Shown here in pieces: positions 11,994 to 22,934 of a stretch of 25,985 nt of DNA. The notes under the pieces are model-generated. The model saw nothing but the letters and a program-made list of their open reading frames with translations. It did no database searches and was not told where the DNA came from. The stretch's first letter is position 1, and each line of letters opens with the position of its first letter. The translations under genes and the position numbers were made by a program. The stretch is from Purshia tridentata. Its lineage: Eukaryota; Streptophyta; Magnoliopsida; Rosales; Rosaceae. The stretch spans positions 1-25,985 of the forward strand of contig QANT01006695.1 in NCBI GenBank assembly GCA_003254885.1. The letters run 5' to 3'.

Positions 11994-11999
11994 TGGGCC
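11994..11999 (+). promoter_or_regulatory. Site II (TGGGCC) upstream of the small-protein gene
   Basis: TGGGCC occurs just upstream of the inferred leader of the minus-strand gene. Site II words are common in plant genes for mitochondrial and translational proteins. A single copy is weak evidence on its own. Confidence 0.35.
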
Positions 12000-12493
12000 T
12001 TCAGCATATTATTATTTATAATTAGAGATCTGAAAGGTGACTTCTCTCAATTTAAAGTCAATGCATGATGGAAATGCTCACTCTCCGGTCAATCACCTCA
12101 CGAAGCATGTATTACGTATGGGCACCTCCAAGTCCCCAAATGCAAAGGGCTCTTAATTTTGTACGCCCCTTGTACAATATACTTGTTAGGTCCAAGTAAT
12201 ATAACATGTCTGTTATTTTGTTATGTTACAGGTTTGATTTTGAGTTATTATAATGAATTTTATGAGTAATAATAGAGAAAAAAATCACATGAATGCACAT
12301 GAAGTTCGAGAGGGCCTCATTATATAGTTCACTTCGGGCCTCCAAAATCACAACACCAGCCCTGATAAAATGTCAATGGTATTTACATCCACTGTCCATA
12401 GCACCCAATGCATTATCCTATTGAACCCAAATGAGATTAAATTGCTGAAGACATGCAATATTCACCTCAATTTGAAAACATAAAAGAAACCAT
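12000..12493. other. Intergenic stretch without recognised features
   Basis: AT-rich sequence lies between the small-protein promoter and the 3' end of the xylosyltransferase gene. I see no coding frame, tRNA or repeat of note. Confidence 0.5.
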
Positions 12494-12499
12494 TTTATT
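12494..12499 (-). terminator. Candidate polyadenylation signal of XYLT
   Basis: AATAAA on the minus strand lies about 590 bases after the xylosyltransferase stop codon. It is the nearest canonical hexamer I noticed. Plant signals are loose, so the true 3' end may be closer. Confidence 0.3.
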
Positions 12500-13091
12500 A
12501 GTATATACCAAAAATTTCTGATTCACACTGGATACAATACATGCATTGATCTATTGTACAACAAGATGATGCTGTAAGTTAAAAAATAATCAGTATACAA
12601 GAAAAACAAATCCTCAACCTGTCGTCAGGCTATTTTTACCTGAAGAAATGAACAACTGACAAATAAAATGATTTTGTGTGCCAAGGTAACATATCTGCCG
12701 CAGACACTGTCTACTCTACAAATTATTTCTTTCCCTCTGATGACTGCCTGATTGCTGATAGATGCCCCCAAATCTGCCACAAAGCCTGCAGCCTATACAG
12801 AGCAAGGCCAAACACCTTCAAGTTTCCCATACCGTTGCCTAAGTAGAGCCTGATCTTAAGTTTCGGAAAGGTGAACCAGACTTGTGGAAGGTGAATCGCA
12901 GTCTATGAAGTTTCGCTATCCTCTCTATCTTCACAAAATTAAGCTTCTATCAGGTCGAGTTTTGTAAAGTAGCATTAACATTCTTGAGGAAACAGAATTG
13001 GTGGTACATGAACTGAAGGCAGAAATGATTTTCTATCACTTCCACTTCCCAGCATTGCAATGGACCCGTTTCAGCCAAAACCAAATGAATT

Positions 13092-16000
13092 TCAGCACCC
13101 AAGGCTTCTCAATATACTGTTAAGTTTGTCAATAACAACTGATGGGTAGACAAATGACCCATCAAGATAAATGGGATGATATTCCAACCCTTTCCACTGG
13201 GCAATTAATGCAAAATGTGGCCGTCTATATTGACTACTAATTATCTCCAGAATCACAGTTTTTGGCATTGCAGATACTATGTGGGTGAGACCTGCACCAT
13301 GAGCGCCAATAATAACAGAAGCATCTTGAATGGCCTGGACTTGCTCTTTCATAGACATGTGTGCAAACAATCCATTCACAAGGTTGATTTTGCATTCCTT
13401 GTGATTGGCTACCCAGCTCTTTAAGGCATCAAACACTTCTTGTTCATTGCTTAGCCTCGATTCAACTTTACCTTGGTGACGTGGATGGGCTAGATAATCT
13501 TCACGTCGAACAAAAAGAACATTATGACCTGAGCCTGGCTTCTCAATACGAGGTCTATGCACTGGAAATCCAAAAGCAGCTCTAATTATTTCTCCAAACT
13601 CAGACAAACGTGCACTTTTCTGGTCATCAGGGTGTTGCCACAGATCAGGAGCCGATGCTCCTTGACATTTGATCTCTTCAGATAGTCCCTTAAATAGTGC
13701 AGTATCATATCCCAAAGGTGAGAGAATAGCATGACGAAAACAAACTGGACCACTAAAGTTTTTCGCATATCTGACGCTAGAAAACAGTTGTTTCCATGTT
13801 TCTTCCAAAGATGCCTGCAAGACCAACAAAGAGAGATCAGAAATAGGAAACTATTGACCAGCATCCAAGCAGAACAAAATCATGATCATTTTAACCATAA
13901 AGGATGAAAAGAGATAAAACTATAGCTGCTATAATAAATAGTAATCAATGAAATCTTAATAGGAAGACAAAGAAAAAGAACAAATAACATCAGAAAAACC
14001 AGCAAAAGGTGACAAATAACATCGGAAAAACCAGCAAAAGATGCTCCTCTATCCTCAAGGGGACATGCTAATTTCTTCCATCTTGGGAAAAACCACACCA
14101 TGAAGAAATGTTTTGTATGAACAACCTTGTTTATGCATTTTTTAAGCACTGTAAAGGAAAAACCCTGATACCTTGACCTGATTTCCATCAAAGCTCAGCA
14201 GTCAGCTAACCTACAAAGTCCCTCCTCTTATAGCCAATAATTTTTTATTGGTCCCATCCAATTTCATATATTAAGTGATCTCATTGCTCATCATATTTTG
14301 ATTCTCTCAAATGAAAGCAAGTGTGACTGATTATTACACTAAAAATTTGAGACGCAACAAAGGAAACCAGGGGGTACAAAGCATCATATTTAACAATAAA
14401 AAAGGAAGAAAATTTCACTGTAATACTCATAACAGTTATAAAAAAGGACATGAGCTGCATTTCAAATATGCCCTACAGATACCCAAGAAAACAGATGGAC
14501 TTATTTGAATTGTAAAGAGCAAAATGTATGCCCTCAACTGATGAAAATAACTGTAAACAGCTAGTCCACACCCATAGCATATTTATAACCAATATTTCTT
14601 CAAACTCGCATGAAACCAAAGCTGTATGCTTAACAATGCAAATCAATGAAGGAAAGCTAAAGTTATATCATATATTTATGTACGTAATACGCATGCACAC
14701 ACTATGCAGCCAGCAGAGGGAGAAGTTTGATTGCGAAAGGTTACAAAAAGAACAAAATATGCAAACAAGAAAAATCACGCACGTACCGTACAGTGGCCAT
14801 CTACAAAGACCAAATGAGGCCGATTAGGTAAACCAGTGACTCTCGAAGCTACATAAGCGCTATACCAATCCGTGACTGTGTGAAAAAGATTCGCATACTC
14901 AAAACGTGTCACCAAAAGTGTTGGCTCCTCAATCCACTGCAAGTGGACTTTCATACCAGAATTAGAAAAGAAGAAAGCAATATTATAATCATAACAGAAC
15001 TAACATTAACTACAAATATAAAATCATCGTCTCAAAATTTCAATTCAATTCGTATTATCTATATAAAATGACTTCAACCCTAGACTTTAACATAATTAGC
15101 TATTAAAAGATATGCATTAAATTACTTCCTAAACAGGTCAATAATGCTTAAATTTCCTTCCAGCACCACAGGCATTCAATTCCAGAGCTTTTTAACATCA
15201 GATCATTAATACTGCTTAATCCACAACCAGAAGAAAAAAAGAAGAAATCAATATTATAATTTTAACAGAATTGAGTCACAATCATTCTTTCAAAATGTCA
15301 ATTTCTTATTTTCTTAATAAATTAGTTCAACCCCAGTTTTAGCAGGTAATTAATCTGCATCCACTTTTTATAAGGAATCACACCAGTATTTGGTAATAAC
15401 TGAATTGGCATTCTTTATTGCATAAAACTACTTCCTAATCAGGTCATTAATTCTTAAATTTCCTTCCAGCACCATAGGCATTCAATTCCACAGCTTTTAA
15501 ACACCAGAGCACCAAAACCCATCAGACGGATTCTTAAATAAAGCTCAAAACTTTGAAACCCGACAAACCAAATTCACAATAACCCACATCAAAAATCAAA
15601 AAAATCCTCAAAATCATAATAAGTAACTGCCAAATCCAAAAATAGAAACTAACAAAAACCCAGCTAACCTCATTGCACTGAAACTCTCTGGTGGGCACGA
15701 TCCGAACCGACCCGATCAAATCTCTCATGGTGTGCTTGGAGACCTCACCTCGAGGAACATACACATCAAGAAACTCTTGGGTCACAAGCCTTTTACCCTC
15801 TCCATCACCAATCCCATCTCCCCCATCAACCTCAAACGCACCGTTTTGGAACTCAGGCAGCTCCTCCTCCTCCCCCCTCCCAATGACCTCCTCCAACTTC
15901 TCACCACCCCTTGACATTTTTATCTTCAGCGGGTCCATCCTGACCCGCGCTCCTTCACACACTGAGCTTTGCAAGGTCTCACTGAACCAGCACCTGAACC

Positions 16001-16355
16001 AACCGATCATGTGGTTCAAGCTCAAATCTTTTTTGCTGGGTTTTAAAAGATCGACCCGGGTAGTGAACCCATTTCCAAAATAGGCCTCGCAAGACCGAAA
16101 GGGCACCTGGGGTGTCTGAGACCAAGGTAGATAGGAGGGTAAAATGGGCCAAGGCTTGGAAAACCGATATGGGTGGTGGTGATTTTGATCTGTTAAGGGG
16201 AGGCGGTTGAGATTCAAAGAAGGGTGGTTTTGGGTTTGGATTTGGGTGGGAGTTATAGTTCTGGAGTTGGAAGTGAAGTAGAGGCAGAGGGAAAGAGAGT
16301 TTAAGGCAAAGAGAAACAGAACAATCTTCAGGAGTAACAAGTTCCTTTTGTTCAT
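13092..16355 (-). CDS. XYLT: Beta-1,2-xylosyltransferase of complex N-glycans (GT61), three exons
   Basis: The enzyme transfers xylose from UDP-xylose to the core beta-mannose of N-glycans in the Golgi. Exons (minus strand) are 15669-16355, 14787-14936 and 13092-13814; they total 1560 nt, giving 519 residues against 534 in Arabidopsis XYLT as I recall it. The start MNKRNLLLLK is the first in-frame ATG. Residues about 5-27 form a signal anchor typical of a type II Golgi protein, followed by a proline-rich stem. Conserved landmarks are KPWPILPSYLPW, SCEAYFGNGF, WFRCWFSETLQSSVCEG and MSRGGEKLEEV (exon 1). Exon 2 has EEPTLLVTRFEYANLFHTVT and VFVDGHCT. Exon 3 has YAKNFSGPVCFRHAILSPLG, FVRREDYLAHPRH and IIGAHGAGLTH (about residue 450), ending RSLGC. 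All introns are GT-AG and phase 0. The gene appears intact. Confidence 0.95.
13981..14043. repeat. Tandem 32-bp duplication in XYLT intron 2
   Basis: Two adjacent units begin CAAATAACATC and continue with GAAAAACCAGCAAAAG. They differ by an A/G change and at the final bases. The duplication lies wholly within the intron and away from splice sites. Confidence 0.85.
14966..15515. repeat. Diverged ~290-bp tandem duplication in XYLT intron 1
   Basis: The unit at about 14966-15208 recurs at about 15236-15515. Shared blocks in the same order include AGAAGAAA(G/T)CAATATTATAAT, then CTTCCTAA(A/T)CAGGTCA, then TTAAATTTCCTTCCAGCACCA and GGCATTCAATTCCA. Indels separate the blocks. The second unit ends about 150 bases from the exon 1 donor. 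Together the units make up most of this 732-base intron. Confidence 0.75.
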
Positions 16356-17849
16356 GGCTCTCTCTGTTTCTCTCTGTTTCCAAAAACTCAGTCTTTGGGT
16401 CAGAGCTTTTGGGTCATCTGAGTTGTGTTCTGAGGGGGAAGAAGTGCAGCAGTTGAGTACTTTATGTTGTAGAGCTGTGAGGTGACCAATGCAGACTTGA
16501 CAAGTGGCGTACACGCGAGTTTTATTTTCTTTTACTACAGTTTGGGAGATGAAATCAGGTGTAGTTTTGTTTAGCTGTTTTTTCTTTTTTGGAGAAAGAA
16601 CGATTTATTGACACAAACAACAAGCTTTAAAATTAATAGGAGTTTTTATTGGTTTGGAATGGAAATAACAGCTAAGAAAAAAACTTAAGGATCATACATT
16701 TATTGCGTCTATCACTCTTAGCACGTGATGAGAGAGACCGACACAATAAAAATTTTACTCAATAATTAATAATTCAAAAAAAAATCCAGTATAAACTACC
16801 CCAATGTTAAATAGATCTATAATTTTTAATTACAAAAACACTTTATAAATTATAACTAACATCAATGGAGTAGTGGGAGATCAATGCGATGGAGCACCTA
16901 TGGCAACAACAACAGCAACAGCGAAGGAAGGTCGTGGTTTCTTCGATTTGCCGCACTTAGTGGTCGTGGCTTCGCGCGCTCAATCTACCGTGCGAAGTAT
17001 GGATGGTTGCTGCCTAGTGGTGCTAGCTATAGATTTTGTTTGTTTATTTTATTTTGGTTTTATGCTGGTGTATTCTAGCCCCTGCTAGTCTAGAGATTTT
17101 GTTTTACAGGTTTAGAGCTTTTATTTTCGTGTCTAAAATTAAATGTGGAGGTGTGTTTATGCCTTTGAATATCTCCTTATTCCATCATCAGAAATTAGTT
17201 GGACATGATATTGAGCTCACTTCGAATGCAAATTTTGTTCATGTCTTGTTTATGTTGCCTTTCAATTCATAGAGCCAAGTTGATGATTTTGCATCTGATG
17301 ATCCTTTCTAAGTAAAGCATTGAGAATTTGGTCTGTGGTTATTTTCAGATATATTTCTTGACAATTCACTTTCATGTTTGTAATTCTCTATTTAACTGTG
17401 TGAGTGTTGTATCGGATTGACTAGATGTTATACTACCGAAAAACCTTATGATTCTTTTTATGTTTCACTATATATCGCAGGCATTTTGAGCCTAATTTTC
17501 TCAACAAAAAAAAATAAATCATTAGCCCTTAATATAATTACTAAAGAAAGAATAAACAAATTTAGAGGATTTTAATAAAAAAATTAAAAGAAGTTTAATT
17601 AGCAAAGTGTTTATAAACTAGAGAAGTTATAAAAAAAAATTAGCGACTTTTAGCCATAGGAAATATACCCATCAAACTGATGGCTATTCCTTATCTAAGT
17701 CATATAATTTGATGTCTGGACCTTTGTCATGTGTTTCTTGTTTCTTGATGCGAATGATGCCCATGTTGCTCATTCTTTGGCACGTTTTGCACTGTCATGT
17801 TCTGATTTTAAGCAATGATGTAAAAGAAAAAATTGAGTAATTGACAACA
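16356..17849. other. XYLT upstream region and an unclassified segment
   Basis: Positions 16356-16550 are the XYLT leader, rich in AGAGAGAAAC words. The in-frame sequence above its start has no earlier ATG. From about 16865 to 17515 lies a plus-oriented segment with a moderately GC-rich head and a T-rich body. It ends in an A-rich run (17504-17515), like the 3' end of a retroposed sequence. I find no target duplication and no domain. The short frames at 16873-17088 and 17036-17272 are not supported as genes. Confidence 0.4.
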
Positions 17850-17855
17850 TTTATT
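17850..17855 (-). terminator. Candidate polyadenylation signal of the pirin gene
   Basis: AATAAA on the minus strand lies 46 bases beyond the pirin stop codon. The spacing is plausible but short for a plant 3' UTR. Confidence 0.35.
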
Positions 17856-17900
17856 TTCATCTTCCAAAACTAACCAATAAATTCTCAGACAATCCAGGAC

Positions 17901-20401
17901 CTAAAAATCAAGGCTAAGTGCATCTCCAGATCTCCAATGTCTTGCCTTCTCAAATCCATTGACACAATTTTCAAAGTCATCAATGGTTTGGTCAATCTCT
18001 TCTTGAGTGTTCATCACAAAGGGCCCGAATTGTATTAGGGGCTCCCCCAATGGTTCACCTCCAACTAAGATAAATCTAAGGGGTACTTTGGAGGACTTGT
18101 TCCATACCTCCAAGCCATCCCCAGATCCAAGAAGAAGAAGATTGTGGGCTGTCACTGGCAAAGATTTTGAAATTCCAAATATACCCTCCCCTTCTAAAAC
18201 ATACACAAATGCATTCCATGATGTTGGTATTGGTTGCTGAAGGTGAGCTCCTGGTTTCAGAGTGAAGTCCAAGTACATGGTTGGGGTCCTTGTGTAGATT
18301 GGTGACTTTGTTCCCAAGGCTTCTCCAGCTATTACTCTAACCTTGACCCCATCTTTTGCAGCCTCTGCTATGTCCTTACTCAGCATTTCTTGATACTTTG
18401 GTTCAATCCTGTGTTTACACAAATGAGTGAAATTAAATATCATGGTGACTCTGGTTCTGAAAGGAATATAATTAAGGCTAAATCAACCACTATATCATAG
18501 GTTTCATTAACTTCTAAATTTCCAAAAGTCTAAAGGTAGTAGCACTACCAATATTTGACTTATCATCACAGAAGATTCCTTCATTACCATGGAATATGAG
18601 TAAAAAGGCCCATAGTTTCATAGTATGGGTTAGATATTTCAGGCTGGTATGCACACACATACCCACAATGTGCACTAGGTAGCTGCATTCAAAAGCACTT
18701 TTCAAAAAGAATATATCCCATGATGACCAAACATAATTTTCATGTGTGAATATTGCATATGCTTATTCAAAAAGTTTGAACCCCATGACAATTTCATCAA
18801 GAATATACATTTGGAATGTTCTATGTTATGATGTTCTGACAATTTTAAAAGATTACTCAAAATATATTATGTATATAAGCTTATTATGATCCCCACATGA
18901 CATCAAGTATATGTCATACAGTCAAGTCTACTATTACTGTTTTTGAATTCATGGTCAAGGCATATAATTAAATGAAGGGTATATCGTATTCGTATACATA
19001 CATTTTATTTTTGGAGGAGAGGTTTATCCACAACTGTAAACCCTTTTGAGTTCCCTGTTCTGAAGGCATTTCTGAGTGAACAATGCCTCTTCCCGCGGTC
19101 ATCCACTGTAAGTCACCAGCTCCTATTGTCCCTTTATGCCCTTCAAAGTCTTCATGTGTGACAGCTCCCTGATGATCCAAACAATTGCATTCAACTAATT
19201 AAGTTAAGTGTATCGATCACAAACATAACTTTCATTAACCAACCCTTATGGCTCGTTTGGTACACTATTGAATTGGATTGGACTTTTTCTTATTGTATTA
19301 AATTAGAATGTATTGGTTTTTAGAGGGTCCAAATCTAAATCATACGACACTAAAGTCGTGCTAAACAGCCCTAAAGACTCCGCACAGTGTATTTGTGTAA
19401 TTCCATCCAATCCAATATTAATTACTTACTAGTTCATATTAAGATCATGACTATGCATGTGTACTACATTTTCTATAGAAGTGGAAGTCACTTGTATAGG
19501 TTGACACATATGATACTAACTAAAAATACAATACAACTAGTTTTATCTTTTGAATTTAGCATATGTTCTCACTAAAACTAAAAAGAGCCAGAGCTATTTG
19601 ACTGATTAATTAATGTTTTACCAAGTCAAAAAATAGATAATTACATGAGCAAGAATGTGGTTTCCAGGTGATTAACATGTGAATTACAAAATAAAAAAGT
19701 GGCATTAGTATGTTTAGTCTGACTGCCAGAAAGTTCTCAGATAAATTATAAGAAATCGACTAGCTGGAAAAGTAAATGATACTGATTAACCTTTCCAGCA
19801 AGTAAATAGTTATTAAATATTTTTATATACCTGCAACATGTAGGTCACTGTTTCAAACCCTGCCAAATTCAAATGAAAAAAGAGTGAAAAAAAATTAGAA
19901 CTCAACCCATTATTAATCTCAATGAGCATAACTAATTACAAGGACAGCAATCAATTAATACCTCTGTGCGGATGATCAGGAAAACCAGCAGGAGCAGTAA
20001 CTGCAATGGCAAAAGCTATATTAGAATTTAGAAACTAGCTTTGAAAAAATAACAAACACATCCAATGCATTTACATACTCAATAATAAAGAAACAGAGGA
20101 AAAAACAGAGACACCCACCTGAGAATTCATCCAAAACAAGAAAAGGATCAAAGTATTTCAGCTCAAACCTGCAGAAATGCAATAACCCATTTACTCAAAC
20201 CTCTCAAATTCCTCAACCCTTGATTTAATATAAAGAAAACAAGACCAAATAATCTGGTAAATTGGTAATTGTATATAGTCTGTACCTTCCTATGCTCCTT
20301 CTAACAATGGCCCCAACCCCTTCATGTTGAGGCCTGGCCAAGAACTTCCTGACCACAAGACGAGGGTCTCTGAGAACAATGGAAACTTCTCTCTCAGGCA
20401 T
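17901..20401 (-). CDS. PRN: Pirin family protein (bicupin), six exons
   Basis: Pirins are iron-binding bicupins acting in nucleus and cytoplasm. Plant members are linked to G-protein and light or ABA responses, and some pirins have quercetinase activity. Exons (minus strand) are 20286-20401, 20119-20168, 19962-20000, 19831-19859, 19002-19168 and 17901-18408; they total 909 nt, giving 302 residues, with all introns GT-AG. The protein starts MPEREVSIVLRDPRLVVRKF and continues RPQHEGVGAIVRRSIGRFEL. The N-terminal cupin keeps the metal ligands: H65 and H67 in FPDHPHRGFETVTYML, and H109 and E111 in WMTAGRGIVHSEMP. The C-terminal cupin includes RTPTMYLDFTLKPG and QFGPFVMNTQEEID. It ends near HWRSGDALSLDF. 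Exon 4 is a 29-nt microexon. No break is seen. It is nearer Arabidopsis PRN1 than other pirins from memory; that subfamily call is less certain. Confidence 0.94.
19250..19425. mobile_element. Degenerate MITE relic in pirin intron 4
   Basis: GGCTCGTTTGGTACAC at about 19252 is a common start of plant MITEs. ATTGAATTGGATTGGA just after it is answered in inverted orientation by TCCATCCAATCCAATATTAA near 19408-19425. The matching outer right end (CCAAACGAGCC) is missing, so this is a truncated or decayed copy. A small hairpin, ACGACACTAAAGTCGT, lies inside. Confidence 0.4.
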
Positions 20402-20489
20402 ATTGTTGTATATTCTCTGTATATCAGAGTCTTAAACTTTGATTGAAATTGCTGCAAATGTGAGGGAAAAAGAAGGATATTCATAGCTG

Positions 20490-20497
20490 TATATATA
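20490..20497 (-). promoter_or_regulatory. TATA box of the pirin gene
   Basis: TATATATA on the minus strand, in ACTATATATACAGC, lies about 90 bases upstream of the pirin ATG. That leaves room for a leader of about 55-60 bases. No competing TATA box is closer. Confidence 0.55.
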
Positions 20498-20690
20498 GTG
20501 ATCAGAGACAGAGGACCTAGAGAGAGAGTTGGTTTAAGTTATTATTTTGTTGGAAGGTCAAAGTTAAATTTTGTTGGCGGCCAATAAGACCCACAAGGGA
20601 AAAGAGCTAATTGCTTGAGCTCCAGGGACTTTATTGTACACCTCACTGTATGGCGTCAGCATGGCGTTGTGATGATGTACTGTGTACCAT

Positions 20691-20694
<4 letters not shown>

Positions 20695-20724
<30 letters not shown>
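20695..20724. repeat. Microsatellite (GA)15
   Basis: Thirty bases of perfect GA dinucleotide lie about 200 bases upstream of the pirin TATA box. GA/CT tracts are frequent in plant promoter regions and can bind BPC/GAGA-binding factors, but a role here is speculative. Confidence 0.95.
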
Positions 20725-20727
<3 letters not shown>

Positions 20728-20953
20728 CTGTTTGCATGAGTGCCACGCCAGCTTTTTTCATGAATGGCTTGGTCAATGCCACTATTTAAGGGAGAGACGA
20801 AGGCATGACCTTATTGGGATTCATCATTCCTGCATGGGTCATGCTTATGCAAACTTGATGTTGGTTCACAAAAAACCGTTTGGATTCCCATCAAGAACCT
20901 TCCTGCAGATATTTTCATTTTTTCATTGAAGTTGAAGTTACGTTACGTTAGGT

Positions 20954-20980
20954 TTATTATTATTATTATTATTATTATTA
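20954..20980. repeat. Microsatellite (TTA)9
   Basis: Twenty-seven bases of TTA trinucleotide repeat, perfect in this sequence, in an intergenic position. Confidence 0.95.
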
Positions 20981-21589
20981 TCATAAATACACCCGTATAA
21001 ATTTTTTTATCTTCAACAAAAGTTTTTTTTTTTTGGCCAAAATCTTCAACAAATATTTAAATTTAAAACATCTCTAATATTATTGAGAACCACTAGATTA
21101 AACTTAAGAATCCAAGTATTTCATGACCATCTCTATCTTTTTAATTAAGAAAAATGACATTCCTTGAATAAACAAACATAGAGAGCTGATGGGAAAAACC
21201 ATTCTTATTCTTGAACATGACGTTGTGCTGGCGTGAATCGTGATGTGTTAGTCTCATTAATAACAGATCACTCTTTAAAAGAAGGTTGCAACTTGCATTG
21301 CATATTTGTCTATGCATGTTTATTTCCAACCCATTTCGATGAAGATGATACTCTTAAATAATGGAAAAGTGAACCCTTCGGCCAAAAAACAAGAGGCCCA
21401 TACAAACCCTCCTTTAAAGTGTAGTGTAAATTACAAAAATCAAACTCAATAGGCTCAAATATATGACTGTCCAACAATTACTTTTTCATTAGGTAATATT
21501 ATTTTGTTGTAGTATTCTCATAATAATTGTGGGTTGTGAAAGAGGCCCTCAATGAATTCACCATTAAAAATATCCAATACCGACATGTA

Positions 21590-21927
21590 GGCCTCGTTTG
21601 GTGTCTAGGATTGGATTGGAAAGGATAAATAGTAAATTCATGTGTATTTAAGGAAAAAGATAGAGTGTTTTCTAATTTAAAAGAATAAGATGGAAAGAAA
21701 ATATCTTAGCCACAAGGAAAATGTTATCCTTGCTAATCCCCACCATTTTGAGGGGATTGCAAAGGATAAATTTTCTTCATAATTTATNGATTGCAAAGGA
21801 TAAATTTTCTTCATAATTTATCTATCTTATTCCCATCTTCTTTCTTTAACTTAGAAATTTCTTCTTCAAATATACATGAATTTACCACTTATCCTTTCCA
21901 ATCCAATCCTAGACACTAAACGAGGCC
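21590..21927. mobile_element. MITE with long terminal inverted repeats
   Basis: The left end begins GGCCTCGTTTGGTGTCTAGG. The complement of the right end begins GGCCTCGTTTAGTGTCTAGG. The inverted arms match for about 60 bases with roughly four differences and stay loosely complementary further in. The flanks carry a 3-bp direct repeat, GTA, at 21587-21589 and 21928-21930. That target size and the GGCC(T)CGTTTGG end suggest a PIF/Harbinger (Tourist-like) MITE, although the usual target is TWA. An N at 21788 separates two identical 33-base segments, so the true element may be about 304 bp. It has no coding capacity. Confidence 0.8.
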
Positions 21928-21930
21928 GTA

Positions 21931-22420
21931 AACTATTGTACTAATTACTGTTCAATTGTGTGGTCAGAAAATGGACTCATTTATGTGAACAATAGTGGTG
22001 TGTGAGTGTGACGAGTGTCATTTGATGGGAAAAGTAAATTATAACAAGTAAACAACCTTGGGTTACTGACATCATTGATACAAAAGCATGACGCAGGACA
22101 ACCGTTGGATGATATATATAAGAGGAGAACAGAAAAAGTGAGTCAAAAATCAAAATCAAAGGTCACAAGTCCCAGTTTAAATTAGACTGATAAATCAATG
22201 CAAAAACGTGTAGACTTTTTGAGTTCTGAAACCATTGCAACACAACAAATAATGAGATAAAAATCAGATGTGATGTATTGTATCTGAATGTGAATGTGTT
22301 TTCTTTTTTCATGATGATTCAAACATTACAAATCATGATGCTTGCGCCTTTTAATTGAAAATGCTTGTCTCTTTCCGATTAAGAAGCACAATTCCTCCTT
22401 ACCTCATTTCACAAATATAT
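21931..22420. other. Intergenic stretch without recognised features
   Basis: AT-rich sequence between two mobile elements, with no coding frame or repeat I can support. Confidence 0.5.
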
Positions 22421-22433
22421 CATAATGAAATTT

Positions 22434-22921
22434 GTTTTTTTTAATCTTTAATGTAAGAATGCGAAATATCTCTCAACACACTCCCGCACATATGGCATCA
22501 TTTCAAATCTAACAAGTAAACAATGTATTTTGGGTGACATGAGAGTACGTGTGGCCGTTTAGATGCATCATTTGTATAACCTGCTCTTATATCATGAAGA
22601 AATCTAGACATCTATCCCAAAACCAATTGGCTTTGAGATGGATGCCTAGATTTCTTTATGGTATCAGAGCAAATTCACCCACGTATGTTGGGCCAAGCAG
22701 CCACACATGCTCCATGTCACCCAATATGAGTTGTTCACGTGTTTGGTTTAAGTGACGCCACACGTGCGGGGGCGTGTGAGAATGTGGAGTGTTATCCTAC
22801 ATTGGAAAAGTATAAGCTTGCATAGTAGCTTATAAAGATTTGAACTACTCTTCTCATTAGCAATTGGTTGTGAGATGAATATCTAGATTTCTTTATAATA
22901 TCAGAGCATGTTCACCCATTG
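22434..22921. mobile_element. Palindromic rearranged LTR-derived (TRIM/SMART-like) element
   Basis: Positions 22471-22781 form a diverged palindrome centred on CCAATTGG (22623-22630), with arms of about 155 bases. The right arm reads GCCTAGATTTCTTTA, then the primer-binding motif TGGTATCAGAGC, a short non-coding internal part, a purine run TGCGGGGGCG, and TGTGAGAATGTGG. The last looks like an LTR start. That LTR-like stretch runs to about 22900 and is followed by a decayed second copy of the motif (ATATCAGAGC). The left arm is an inverted copy. The whole is flanked by the 13-bp repeat CATAATGAAATTT (22421-22433 and 22922-22934), with a T-run just inside the left flank. No proteins are encoded. 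The parts are clear; the order of events is inference. Confidence 0.6.
22659..22670 (+). other. tRNA-iMet primer-binding-like site
   Basis: TGGTATCAGAGC is complementary to the 3' end of plant initiator tRNA-Met, the usual primer of Copia and TRIM elements. It follows an LTR-like end, as expected. A mutated inverted version (GCTCTTATATCA) begins near 22583, and a mutated direct version lies near 22900. Confidence 0.65.
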
Positions 22922-22934
22922 CATAATGAAATTT

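Larger units (their letters stand above)
20498..21586. other. Pirin upstream region with two microsatellites
   Basis: Apart from the GA and TTA repeats listed separately, I see no gene or mobile element here. The open frames at 20564-20929 are shadows generated by the GA repeat. Confidence 0.5.

Noticed and set aside
15691..16083. 130-codon plus-strand frame antisense to XYLT
   Set aside because: It is a shadow of the GC-rich exon 1; the minus-strand product is clearly recognisable.
15979..16383. 134-codon frame overlapping the XYLT start, a possible uORF
   Set aside because: It has no ATG at its start (the first codon is TTG). It is an out-of-frame shadow of XYLT exon 1.
20290..20484. 64-codon minus-strand frame at the pirin 5' end
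   Set aside because: Out of frame with the pirin exon 1 that begins MPEREVSIV and joins cleanly to exon 2.
20615..20929. 104-codon frame containing RERERERE
   Set aside because: Produced by translation of the GA microsatellite.
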